From Perkinsus olseni (Eukaryota > Perkinsozoa > Perkinsida), in contig JABANN010000280.1 of NCBI GenBank assembly GCA_013115125.1, positions 1-43,694 of the forward strand: DNA of 43,694 nt, read 5' to 3'. Both the position numbers and the translations under genes were made by a program. Each line of letters opens with the position of its first letter. The first letter of the stretch is position 1. The notes under the pieces are model-generated. The model was not told the origin of the DNA. It ran no database searches and worked only from the letters and a program-made list of their open reading frames with translations. This document shows, in pieces, positions 10,530-21,502 of this stretch.

Positions 10530-12175
10530 ATGACGAAGCGAGGCTTTGATGAAATGTTTGTTGGTAGGCGAGTACAGCCTAGGAGTTCCAAACTCGATGA
10601 TCGGTCGTCCTTCTGCCGCAGATACTTTCATGGATGTGGAATCTACAACGGATGAAGATCGAGAATCAGATAGTGATGCGAATGATGAGCATATTATCTC
10701 ACAAGAATCATACCGGGAGCCGAGATCAAAAAGATTTAGGCCTAAGCTAATGTCCTGGTCTAAGTGGGGGAATTCGTCGGTGTTTGTGACAAATTTGCCC
10801 CAACACACAAGTTCTGAAACATTGCTGGGAGTATTTTCTCATTGTGGTACTGTTATAGAGGCGCATGTCCCGACAATAGCTGAGACTGGTCGGACTCGCG
10901 GTTTTGGATACGTTCAGTTTGTTGATATCAGCTCTGTCCCCAGAGCGGTTGCTTTGTCGGGGTATGTTCTGCACGACCATCCTATACACGTCTTGCCTAA
11001 TGTAGATCCATCTTTTTTCTATTGGTCAATGAGGGTTCGAGAATAGCATGCTATTCGGCGTTTGATAAACCTATCATTGGCGGTGATGTCGATACGAACG
11101 ATAGCACTACCGACACACTTCTGATTTGCTGGTCTCTGTCGATGAATAAGTGTGTGGATTCGTGTTGCCGAATCATAAGGTGGGGGATTTCGAGGGAGTA
11201 CATAGTTTGTCGCCGTCTTATCACCCCTTACTACTTGTTCACCTCTATACGAGGCATGAGTATAAGGGGTGAGTATGGATAGCTCTTTAAAGTGTTGCCT
11301 TCAAGTAGTCATGCCCGCTGGGACAGCTTTACTTCAGTATGGGCGAGTAGGAACCTCGCCAGCAAGTCACAGCCGTAATAACTCGGCTCGGGCTCGTAGC
11401 CCATTTTTGCACGAACGACTATGGTAAAAGCATTCCACCGTCGGATAGAGGTTGGAGTAGAAGGGCTGGAGGAGAGAAGCTTGAGCTTTTGTCAATGTAA
11501 TAGTTAGGATCTTATCGTGGTTGTAAATTGCCAGCTGTGCATCAGCATCTATGCATATTCCCGGCAGATTGCTCATTTGTGGTGCTGCCAAGAGCTCGTG
11601 TGTCAGTGGTACTTGCTGAACTATTATGATATCCGAAATGAGTTATTGCCTATGGTCTACACGTCCCACACTATTGTGCGTATAAGAGTGGTTGCGCCGC
11701 CGATGTACTTGCGGCTTAGATTAGGAGCATCAGCTTGCTCCCGGTTCTAGTAAATTCTTCGCAGTCACGATAGATTGGGATTGCTGAATGGAACGCTAAT
11801 GTGATGATAATCTGAGCTGAACATTTGTCATACATGATGTGCACGGCTCCGGAGCGTGAGCTTGGGGCAGAGCGAGCTCAATCGTCGATACTACTACTCC
11901 CAGGGTGATCTGGGCCATAGACCTAAAGTTCGCCGGTGCGGTAAGACTCAAATGAACTGCCTCAGGTCATTGTTCTTATCGTCATTGGCACTTGTCGTGT
12001 CGAGTCAATCGTAGTGTGTCAATCAGCGAATCACTCGCCGAGTAACCTCCGGTCTGGTACACGAACATAGTATCTTGCAAGATAAGAGCGCCGATAAGGC
12101 TGAATCGATAAGGCTTGCTGTCTGAATGCTTTCAGTGATTCTGAGGATTTGGATCCAAATGATTTTGAAGATTGA
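10530..12175 (+). CDS. RRM-type RNA-binding protein; C-terminal exons less certain
   Basis: Exon 1 (10530-10563, MTKRGFDEMFV) joins exon 2 at 10622 across a 58-nt intron and continues TFMDVESTTDEDRESD, an acidic stretch. An RNA-recognition motif follows: RNP2 VFVTNL (about 10780) and RNP1 RGFGYVQF (about 10900), then AVALSGYVLHDHPIHV, the usual helix and last strand. The first ORF stop at 11046 lies in what looks like an intron, since coding-like pieces continue: DKPIIGGDVDTNDST (about 11065), SRNNSARARSPFLHERL (about 11360), WYLLNYYDIRNELLPM (about 11610) and a terminal acidic SDSEDLDPNDFED with TGA at 12173-12175. WYLLNYYDIRNELL is faintly like NTF2-type RNA-export folds; I would not call it. 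Proteins of this kind bind single-stranded RNA in mRNA processing. RRM call firm; C-terminal extent inferred. Confidence 0.6.
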
Positions 12176-12189
12176 TACGGCTCGCCGGT

Positions 12190-14613
12190 AGCTTATGATA
12201 CCTGCCGACCACGCGCTCGTTTAGCTTTGTTAGCCGGCATACTGTGTGCATTGGTAGACAGATGTCTCACGATGACACGATATAGGGCGAGCGCTACCTT
12301 CACGTTGACTGCGCGCGCCTCTGTAGCAACATTTAGGTCGTCAAGTCGGCTGACGGAAGTTGATCGTTTGATTTCCCATGCAACTTCGAACTCCAGGCAT
12401 CACCAACCGTGATGACAAGGTCGCAGTCGCCGAGAGTCAGGTTTTGTTTCTGTCGAGTGTCGGACTCAGAACTGCTCGGGCCATATCGAAAGCTTCCCAA
12501 AGGTTGTTTTTGCGTCTATCGCCTAGCCTGAGATTGGCAATTCAGATTCACGGCCGTCCTGGCGGGACTTCTCACCGTTCGCTTATCGGATTTCGAGAAG
12601 CGACAGTACTTCGTAATATGGAATCATACCTGATCGTTGGCACCCGGCAGATTTAGGTTAATTTCATGCATCTAGTGTCGAGCCCCTGGACTATGTTATG
12701 CTGTGCTAAAGCGCTCCAAACGTGATAGCTAAGCAGGCTCGGACGGTCAACGGGTACCTTAGGTACTGGAATATCACCAATTTCATGCTATTACTAGCTG
12801 TATCTGCTCTAGTACCATTTGCAGTATCGGTAAGCTTCGAGAGTGAACTATGCCGGGTTCATTCCCACGCAGATGAGGTCGATGCTTATGGCGATACCTT
12901 GTCCAAGAATGGCCGCACTTGTGTCCAACACGGCCCTTATAGGGGTATTCGGTATCCTGTGGATGATGGGTTGGTTTGTGTATGCATGAGGAGCTGCACA
13001 CTTAGTGATGAGCGGAGTCTTGGAACAGATACAAGAACATATGGGTCTCTTATGTTTATGTCATGACTATTTGGCCTTGGTTAGCAGTAGCGTCCATGGT
13101 GGCAAGGTTGTACGTCGGGCGTGATCAAGAGGTAGTTTTTGGTGGGTTCAGTGGGGATTAGTACCTGTCGCAACTCGGTCTTAGGTGAATCAATCCAGTC
13201 CCCTATCGCATCTACCAGCCCTAGCGCTAGCTGGAGTGACCTCACACGTAGTACTGTAGTGAACGGGTGGGGATTTTCGGGTTAGTAATTAGATATTGGC
13301 CCTCTTATCGCTGAAGGATGGTCTCACACTCACCGACTGTGTAGCGCTGTGCACTCTCGATCCTTTGCTAAGCGCTATAATATGTGAGACAGAAGGAGCG
13401 GCAGCCTGTAGTCATGAAGTAGTTATAGATCCAGTTGTAGTAGACGGTCCAGTACGACGTGACACCCAATATTCGTTGGCCAAGTTGTATGTAGTGCTTG
13501 TGCTCCTCATGGTGAGAAGGCGCAGACAAAAAATCCCCATCCAATTGATCGTCGTAGCAAGGTCTCATACTTCGCCGGGGAATCGAGCGGCATGGCCAAC
13601 GGAGGATTTGGCACCAAGCACTTGATGTATGCCTTCCAACAAAACGAATGTCCGAAAGCTGAGTTTGGCGAGAGCAGGTTTCTAGGAGGCAGAGCACTGC
13701 TCACACTGAGGAGTGCTTTTGTGAAGTATAGCTTCACACGAGCCTCGGAGGGAGCATCGGAGCCGGACCCAGCTCCAATGGACGAGAGTAACTACTGTTG
13801 CGAAGGCCTCAGAATTCCCAGCGGTGGCAGAATAGGTTTATGGGTCACAACCTCAGCTCCGAGGAAGCATAGATTCTCGAAGTTCCCGGGACCCATACTC
13901 TACAGGTTGGACGTAGGTTGCGTGGGGTCGTCGTGCGTTGTATGCTGTTGCTAGGTTATATTCGACTCCGGTCTGGCCGATGTCGAATTGCATGGAGTCG
14001 GGCCTCTAGGAACGAAAGATCTCCTGGTAGATTATTTATCGACGCCTCGGACAGACCGTCATTAGCGTGTGACGTCAGTTGATGTCCGATTTCACTTATC
14101 TCTTACCGTTGGCATCATTGATGAGCTGGATCGCCGATCATATGGGGAGGGATACATTGAAGTGATAAGTGAAGCGGCACTGGCTGGCTGGGGGGAGAAT
14201 GTCTTAGATTTGGCTTGATGCCACCCGAGACACCAGATCAGCTTGATACTATCACTGTTGGAGGGGCTGCTGACTTCGTATCAACATCCAGCTCTGGGTC
14301 TACAACTGCTCTCATCATTGTTATATGCGTGAGAGGCTTGCCCCTCACCGATGATGCATAGTCTTAGTATATGAACAGGGGATCTTTGGCGTATCGTATT
14401 TACTATCGCCATGGTCAACGGCCCGGTCCCTCTTCGATCAAGGTTCTGCGGTGCATACCTGGAGCGCTAGGCCAGTGGGTCGTGCCGTCCTTGAGTGGTA
14501 GTATCATCAACGAAGTAGTAGGTTCTGGAAATAGTACCAGTGCTATGCCTGGATGCCCTTTATTTCAATACTTCCATTACCAAGTAGACTGGGAGCCTGT
14601 GGATCGGCTGTAG
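12190..14613 (+). CDS. Multi-spanning membrane orphan, exon edges partly resolved
   Basis: Unrecognised family. Hydrophobic segments on the plus strand come in order: FTAVLAGLLTVRLSDF (about 12540), ITNFMLLLAVSALVPFAV (about 12780), NTALIGVFGILWMMGWFV (about 12930) and YVYVMTIWPWLAVASM (about 13050). Joins supported: donor near 12830 to acceptor near 12872, then 12978 to about 13029. After 13500 the sequence turns soluble: YFAGESSGMANGGFG, KYSFTRASEGASEPDP, FDSGLADVELHGVGPLG, RFHLSLTVGIIDELDR. A last segment (TTALIIVIC, about 14310) may be another helix. The final frame stops at 14613, 24 bp before the next ATG. The layout suggests a polytopic membrane protein with a large soluble domain, such as a transporter or membrane enzyme. 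Could be two genes split near 13100-13300. Confidence 0.4.
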
Positions 14614-14637
14614 GGGCGGGAAGGGTTCTGCATAATC

Positions 14638-15884
14638 ATGGCTCAGGTTCCAGTTGATAGTGGCCATATTAGGAATTGTTGTAGTTCTCTTCTGCAGGCA
14701 TGCACTGTGGAAGATTTTCACGAGACGGTAGTTTTTTTTCAACAACTGTCTGATACCTGACGGCTTTGTAGATATCTCCTGAAGCTGACCCAGGAGCTGA
14801 AATTTCATCAGCCGAGCGTAGGGTACTGCCATCCACCAGGCTATACCTCTCGCATCCTCGTTCAGGCTTTGAGAGAGCCGCAGAAGCGGGCATTATTGGA
14901 CTTCTTGTATAAGATGAGTGTCGATGATTATCAGTTGCTGCTACTGGAGACCAGTATACATCATGGAAATAATGTGCGAGCTACGTGACTCGGAGACTTA
15001 CGAACACGATAAGTAGGTCCGCGAGATTCTACGAGCAGCTGCCCGTGCGAAGTTGACCCATCATGTGTGGGATCCACGGCCGTCAGCAACGGCAGCATGG
15101 AAGCTGGCGGTATAGTTCGTGATCACTCACTACCTGCTCGAAGCTCGAGCCTGGTATATCAACTAGGTATCTCTTGTGGTGAAGGCGATGAAGAAACAAC
15201 AATCTGGACGCCGTGTACAGGTGCAGGGTAGAATGGAAATGCTTCACAAGATCAGAGATATTGTAGCCCTAGGAGTATCGTTGACGATTTGGGGTGAGCG
15301 CGATTTGTAGATACTATCGGCCGCCGATCATGCTGTGGACGCAGCCGAAGGGCATGGCATGCGGCTCTTACTGGCCAAAGAACACGCTGTGTATTCAGCC
15401 CCGTCTGCGCTAGGTGATCTCGTTCAGAACAGATGATTCATTCCAGATACGCTGCTAAGAAGCGGGCCATCCGCAGCTTACGTCGTAATATGGTGGTCCG
15501 TAGATCTTTGAGGGATAAGATCAACGTAAAGGCAGATGAAGATGTGCCTTCCAAGCGATATTCCTGTCGTGTAGGTCGCACGATCATTATCGAAGTCTGC
15601 AATGCTACAAGCTACCAGCCTCGGTGTCATGCGGGCACTGTCTGATGTGGGAGGAGGATCACCATCTAAGAGGCATTCAGGTCGAGTTTTTTCCCGACCC
15701 CTTGTCGACGACGTCCTCAGATAAGACCTCGCCAAATAGACATAAATCTAATTCGGCCTCTCCTCAAGGTGCTACGGAGCTGGAGGTGATTCTTGACCGA
15801 ACGATTGCCGGCCCATTCTCCTTGGCAGACGCACACCGTCAGCACTCCCTGCGGTGTGCACTCCTTGGGGCTTGCATGCATTGA
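14638..15884 (+). CDS. Helical orphan protein, multi-exon
   Basis: ATG at 14638 opens MAQVPVDSGHIRNCCSSLLQ, ending in DFHET. A 66-nt intron leads in phase to ELKFHQPSVGYCHPPGY and then QKRALLDFLYKMSVDDYQL. Two further phase-0 introns join SIHHGNN to VREILRAAARAKLTHHVW (about 15018) and KLA to VSLVVKAMKKQQSGRR (about 15178). A third links LTIW to AEGHGMRLLLAKEH. A Lys/Arg-rich portion follows, and the C-terminus ends DAHRQHSLRCALLGACMH at 15884. Predicted mostly alpha-helical, with no signal peptide or membrane helix. No known domain recognised; HEAT-like or coiled arrangements are possible but not shown. Exons after about 15420 are uncertain because two frames stay open. Confidence 0.45.
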
Positions 15885-15952
15885 TCGAGGAATATTGCCC
15901 AATATTCATAGCGGTATGAACCCATATAATGTGTTCCCAGCTTGAAGTGGCC

Positions 15953-18027
15953 ATGGTAGTCATCCTCACTTTCGGCGATAATAACTACGGTCAGCTTGGT
16001 GTTATGCGAGAGTCGTTGGCTGAAGTGTCATCCGGTTGTCGACAGAAGGCCAGTCATGTGATGACTGTGGATGTTTTGCGTGGGAAGGACTGCATACAGG
16101 TGGGAAACAAAGTCTCTGATGATAACTTCATTGTGGAGGGTCAGGTGGAGACCGGTGGCGATTCAAGTTTTGCCATGACTGCGCAAGGAAGGGTATATGC
16201 CTGGGGGAGCAATAGATGGGGTCAACTCGGTAGGTTGTGGAAAAGTGTGGTTGTTGAAACTGAGCTGACACTGAGGTATGCGGCCTGACACCGGAGATTT
16301 CGTGAGTGCTGATGTGATTGAAAGAGGCGGAGTGAAGGGCGTGAGAATGAAGGAAACACCTGACATGGTGAAACTCATGAGAGAGTAGTATTAGAATGGA
16401 GTACCGAGGGTAGTGGGGACTCGCGTGTAGGGTATATGTCGTACAAGTTGCATCGTCACCCACGAGCTCGACTGGCCAAACTCATACCTTGATGCTAGCG
16501 GCCAACGGTAAAAGCAATAGTAGGCCTCTTCTTATAGACATTGCAATATGCTTAGGTCATGTTTATAGTTGTGGAACTCAGACTGAGGGCGCTATGGGTT
16601 TGGGATACGAAGCTACGATAAATCAGACGCCCTCTATTGTAAGGTGGCGATCTGCGTTACGAAGCTATTCGGTCATGTGTTTAGGTGCGGCTAACTGCAT
16701 CTCATCCGATTGTCCAAGTTGCCTGCGGCTCAAGGCACTCTCTCTTGTTGAGCGACATCGGCGTTGTGCGTCACGACCTGTCGGGTAGTCGTCGGTAAAA
16801 TCTTGCGTGTAGGTATGGGCTTGCGGCGACAATAAGCGAGGTCAACTGGGCGTGGGTGGTTGCAAACATTCGGCAACACCGGTGATCGTAGAGGTGCTCT
16901 CCGGGGTAATCTAGGCATACCGGCGTGGTCGGGCATCCACCGTAGAGCCTCTACTAGGTCCGGCTTCTCACTTGCGGAGAGGCTCATTCAATCGCGAGTA
17001 CTTTCGATCCTGCAACCTTGGAGGAGATGGTGTAGCAGTGAGATGTATCGGTCACTTGTGGCGACCAGCCTCCGTAGGTACGCTTGGGGAGCAAACTCCA
17101 GTGGTCAACTTGGTATCGGTAGCGTGCATGATCAGTTCATACCCAAAGAAGTGCAGGAAATACAAATGTAGTGCCCCTGCACTGGTGGGTCTGTTGTCGT
17201 TGTTAACGTCTCAGGTTCAGAAATAGGCCAGAGGGTAAGGCGTGGTAGGACCTCTCGGTGTTCCATGTTTTCAACAGGTTCGAGAGGCAGCACCAATGCG
17301 GAAAAAGGCTCGCCTTCCGGGTAGGGGAGAGTTGAAAGCAGCCGTTGATGATTATTGTAGCAGATACTTTGTGAGTTCGATAGCCGCAGGCGGAGAGCAT
17401 ACTGTCATGGCGATATGTCGGGGGCGTGTTGTGAGTGGAAATAGTGCCCCGCTCGGCGGATCCATTGCGCAGTGGTCAGGTGGTGTCCTTCGGCTCGAAT
17501 GCTCTAGGGCAGCTTGGAGTAGGCCGTAACAGCGAAGGTCGTGATGTGACTCGATGTAGTCCATCAGTTGTGCCACCGCTCAGCCATAAGGTACCGGGGT
17601 TGCCATTACGCGTTTCGAGTCTATGTACAGAGCCATGATGTAGGACGGAGGGAATATCGTAATGTGCGCAGCTGCAGCTATGCACTCTATATTTCTGGAT
17701 GCCTCCGGAGAGACCTTCGTCTGCGGCGATAATACGTAGTTCGTTCATGAGTACTAAACGGTCAGCCGAATGGATCCAGGTACGGCCAACTTGGGTTCTT
17801 ACCGCGCAGGGAGTTGCAGAATAGGAGTACACGACTAGACCCGCTGGATGGGGAACCAACGATCTGGACTCCAGCTTTACTGCACCAGATTAAGGTTTAT
17901 CACGTAGTACCGTACGCTATTGCGTCCCTGGGAGGGTTATAATACCAGGTGCGGTACGTCAGTACCTCCGAGACTCATACGAGTTGCTTGGCTACCACTA
18001 GGTAGGAGTAAGATGGCCATGGTGTGA
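15953..18027 (+). CDS. RCC1-repeat (seven-bladed propeller) protein
   Basis: Seven RCC1-type motifs in order: FGDNNYGQLGV (about 15972), YAWGSNRWGQLG (16197), YSCGTQTEGAMGLG (16566), WACGDNKRGQLGVGG (16814), YAWGANSSGQLGIG (17079), VSFGSNALGQLGVG (17472) and a last one around YGQLGFLPRRELQN (17780). Spacer phrases such as GDSSFAMTAQGRV and AAGGEHTVMAICRG are typical of the blade ends. Seven repeats make a closed propeller. Known of the family: RCC1 itself is the Ran GDP/GTP exchange factor on chromatin, but many RCC1-fold proteins do other jobs, so a Ran role is not claimed. Start chosen at the first ATG giving MVVILTFGDNN; an upstream ATG at 15916 stops quickly. Stop at 18025-18027 is the likely end. 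It is cut by many short introns. Confidence 0.75.
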
Positions 18028-18164
18028 CGAAGCCCCATGCTCTAACATGGCTCTCCTCGTGAGAAGTGAAGAATTTCTACAGCGTACTTTTGGGTGTCGA
18101 GTTGGCCGGGCCATCGAAGAAGTAGGTTCAGTTTTTTATTCATCACGGTAATTAAATTTTGCAT

Positions 18165-19533
18165 ATGAGTTTGTATCACGCAGCTTCGGCGGACACGGAT
18201 CATGAGATGGATAAGGTAATACCCCGGGTATCGCGCTATAATGCGATGCTATCATCAGGAGCTTAGCGTGTCACCCCCAGTGCGCCGCAGAACAGCTTCA
18301 CTGAGCACGAAACGCCTGGGGACTGATCCGTCCGCATCTCCATCTCTACCGTCCTTGAAGCCTAAGAGAAATTCCTGTGAATCGGGAGTATCATCAGGAA
18401 GCATGGCTTCTCCTGTATCGGTCGAGGACGAGTACATTGAATTCAAAAAAGAATATCTGGCTCGGAAGGTCATAGTTGTTGTGGAGTCTGAATTGGTATT
18501 GATAGACTACATCGATTGGGAGGCCAGGTTTTTTATACGCTGGCTTGATGACGAAAGACAGCTGGCTGAAGTGTCCGGCTGTGCTCCAACCAAGGCAGAG
18601 TTAGACCGGTGGAGCCGTCAACCGGGTAACTCGACCCGGACTGGTGGTGGTCGTGAGGTCGTGCCCTACAAAGCGGTGTATTTTGTTCACTTGGAAGAAG
18701 CACAGGCCCGGGGGTTGCAGCCGTATCCGCAGCAAGCGGAGTGGTACGGGAGGTTCGAAGTATTGGATTCGTCGTTAGAGGAAGCTTATGAGCAGCCACG
18801 AGCGGAGAGGCCATTCCCGAGAGACCCGTTCCCAGAGAACTGTATCTTCGTCAACGGTACCGCCTACAGCATGGGCTTGCTCAAGGCCAGTGCTTTTCGC
18901 GTGGGTGATACGCACGCCATCTCGATCCGCAAGTCCAGAATACCTTTCGGTGGTAGAGGTGTTTTTGCGGAGAAACCTTTCTTCCGTCATGAGCTCGTTA
19001 GCCTCTATTGGGGACATATGTTCAGCGAAGCTCAGCGAGCATTTATGAAGAACCAGGGCGGCGGGGAGCTCTCTACTCATTGTATACCATTGATGCAGAA
19101 GCTATCCTACTTGGATGGTATGCACAGTTGCCTCATGAAGGGAATGTATGTTGGGCAGATGCTCAATATGGGTGGTAAAGGCAGCAACTTCAATAACTGT
19201 GAGTTCCACATTGTTGATGTTACGACAAATGGAGGCAGACTTGGACGCTCCAAGGGAGTCCCAACAGCGATGAAAGCAGTAGTGGTTCGTGCAACGAGGT
19301 GTGTTGGTAGTTGTTAGGACCAGAACATAACCCTCTTCCGGAGGTACATATTTCCGGGTGAAGAGCTCTACGTTTCATATGGTGCATCGTTCTGGAACAA
19401 GCAGGATATAGTTTGCCTCGAACCTCCGCCAGTACACTGGCCCCTTGCATTGGAACAGATAGTACCGTCTGAGGACTACAGCGGTACTGGTGCATGTGAT
19501 TCTTGGTACTCCCGTGACTCCCACCTTAGGTGA
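18165..19533 (+). CDS. Divergent SET-like protein, paralogue 1 (426 aa)
   Basis: Three exons close in phase: 18165-18215, 18259-19298 and 19344-19533, with introns of 43 and 45 nt; 1281 nt in all. Start at 18165 is chosen because MSLYHAASADTDHEMDK splices in frame to ELSVSPPVRR; the ATG at 18241 lies inside the intron. N-terminal 70 residues are Ser/Pro-rich, then EYLARKVIVVVES and RFFIRWLDDERQ. The C-terminal half is SET-like: GGRGVFAEKPF (residue 248 onward), ELVSLYWGH, GQMLNMGGKGSNFNN in the place of the NHxxxPN pseudoknot motif, and PGEELYVSYGASFW matching the final GEEL-YG block split by the second intron. Known: SET proteins methylate lysines with S-adenosylmethionine. Here the motif's His is absent and the usual DYG is SYG, so activity is doubtful. 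Paired with the next gene as a tandem duplication. Confidence 0.75.
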
Positions 19534-19720
19534 ATCCGCCCGTCCTCCGTCACCCGGTAGCAGCGGCGAGGCTTAAAACATGCACATGGTTGCACCTCCT
19601 TTCTGTGGTCAAGTGTTTCGGTGACACCTTCCATTAATAACTCCATGATGACAGTTTTCTCCATGTCCTAATTTTTTTGAGTACTTGGTATCGGTAGTCA
19701 GTAGATCTGCTTCATCACTG

Positions 19721-21123
19721 ATGAATCATCAGGTTCATCCTAGGCTCTGTTACTATCCTATGTCCAAACCCTCACCGCAGTCTCCAGTGACAGGGTCCGA
19801 GACGAATACAACCCGATGTCGAGGAAGGCAGCCGAAGCGTAAGCGCTCTGCTGGGGAGCCACCGGCTAGCCCTCCTCGTGAAGATGCTACGGAGTCAACG
19901 ACGTCGACTTCCGAGTTGAGCTGTCCTCTTACGATACCAGATTTCCAGGGAGAGACCTCGAGCTCAGCACCTTCTCAAGCCTCGTGGAACATGGCGCAGC
20001 AGTATCTTGCCAGGAAGGTCATAGTTAAATCTGAGGCGATGGGGGATGGGAAGATCCGGTGGGATATGCGATTCTTCGTTGGTTGGATTGATGGTGATTC
20101 CCGGAGTCTTGCAGAGATAGCTGAGTGCGCGCCCACCAATGCTGAGCTGCATCTCACATGTACACACGGCAGGCATAGGAGGGATAGGGATGTGGTCGGT
20201 AGCCAGGACATGTACTTTGTACACCCGGACAAGGCCAGACTATGCGGTCTGATACCTCATCCCGAACAGGAGCAGTGGTTCTCGGAGTACAAGCTGCCTT
20301 ACTGTCGATATGCTGATGATGCCGATGACGTTTGCGGGACTATGCTGCCCAATTACTACCCACAGCCGTGGAGGGAACTTCCCCCCCTGGAACCTGACGA
20401 TTCTAGATTGATACTCAATGGTCGTACCTGCTCTCTAGAACTGCTGATGGAGAAGGCATATGCACTAGGAGATGATAAGGCGCTGACAGTCAGATGGTCT
20501 CGTATATTTGGTGGTGGCAGGGGTGTTTTTGCGATGAAAAGTTTCTATAAGAATGAAGTCATCACCCTCTATTCGGGTCATCTTTTTTCCGAGGCTCAGC
20601 GGCATTGGATGAAGGACAGTTTCGGTGGAGCGCTATCCTCTCATTGTATACCGCTCATGCATAAGCTTTTGTATGTCGACGGGCTTTATGCTTGTCTAAT
20701 GAAGGGAATGTATGTCGGTCAACTGATTAATATGGGCGGATCTGGATCGACCTTCAACAATGTTGAATTCTTCCCGATCGACGTATCGGTGGTGGAGCCG
20801 AGGTCAACCAGGAGCTGCAAGAGAACCCCCACACCCTCAGCATCAGCGTCTTCCATCGCAACAGGGGTCAAGATGCTGGTCGTTAGAGCTACGAGGTACT
20901 GCAGGGCTGGTTGATAGGCGATTTCCCCTAGTAGTACGTCATCCATCCTCGTGTCATGTACTGGGTCTTCAGGTATATATATCCAGGTGAAGAGCTCTAC
21001 GGCTCTTATGGGAGTGCCTTCTGGAATAAACGTGATTGTGATTGCAGAGAGCCGCCACCAGTAGTGCTCCCATCATCAGATCATAGTGGCGACCAACTCG
21101 ATGAGGCTAATGGTTGCCAATGA
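19721..21123 (+). CDS. Divergent SET-like protein, paralogue 2 (about 441 aa)
   Basis: Two exons, 19721-20895 and 20973-21123, joined by a 77-nt intron at exactly the position and phase of the last intron of the upstream paralogue (ACG AG / G TAY). Start taken at the ATG at 19721; the next ATG at 19760 is possible, and a first exon matching that of paralogue 1 was not found. The N-terminus is basic (RGRQPKRKRSAGE, a likely nuclear signal). Shared blocks with paralogue 1: EYLARKVIV versus QYLARKVIV, RFFVGWIDGD, YFVHPDKARLCGL, GGRGVFAMKSF, FSEAQRHWMKD, HCIPLMHKL, CLMKGMYVGQLINMGG and PGEELYGSYGSAFWNK. The SET-type NHxxxPN motif is replaced by INMGGSGSTFNN. Probably nuclear and a chromatin or protein-methylation factor by family, but catalytic competence is uncertain. 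Confidence 0.75.
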
Positions 21124-21502
21124 CCACGCATGGTGATGCTGACGTGATCCCCCTAGCCGGACTAGATCTCAAACTGAGATTGTCAGCATGCGTCATGGCA
21201 CTCTCCACGATCCGGTATATAGTCGACAACTTGATAACGTTATTGAATTGTAGCAATATCTCAATTTGAATAGTACTGATAGTACAATAGTATCATGTTC
21301 AATGCTTGGCATGTAGAGCATTGCCTATTATATTATTATCATCGAACGGAATGTAATTCTTCGTCCGCTAATCTATCCTTCCAGTCACTGGTATTGATGC
21401 GAGACGAGATTTTACTTGCCCGTTTCGTAGCCGAGTTCGTCATCTGCCGCATTGTTGTTTGTCAGTGGTTAGACAACTCGCTTCCGAGTGAACATCGTAG
21501 CT
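21124..21502 (+). other. Intergenic, AT-richer spacer
   Basis: Spacer between SET paralogue 2 and the RING-TRAF-SH3 gene. Locally AT-rich around 21230-21350. It holds an open frame from 21295 that overlaps the next gene in another frame and is not credible as coding. No hairpin or repeat of note; probably the promoter of the following gene. Confidence 0.4.

Noticed and set aside
18255-19080. Minus ORFs inside SET paralogue 1
   Set aside because: Shadows of a phase-consistent plus gene with a paralogue next door.
19685-19720. In-frame extension of SET paralogue 2 starting at a TTG
   Set aside because: Non-ATG start is unlikely in a nuclear gene; the segment looks like an intron end (acceptor catcag at 19731) or 5' UTR.
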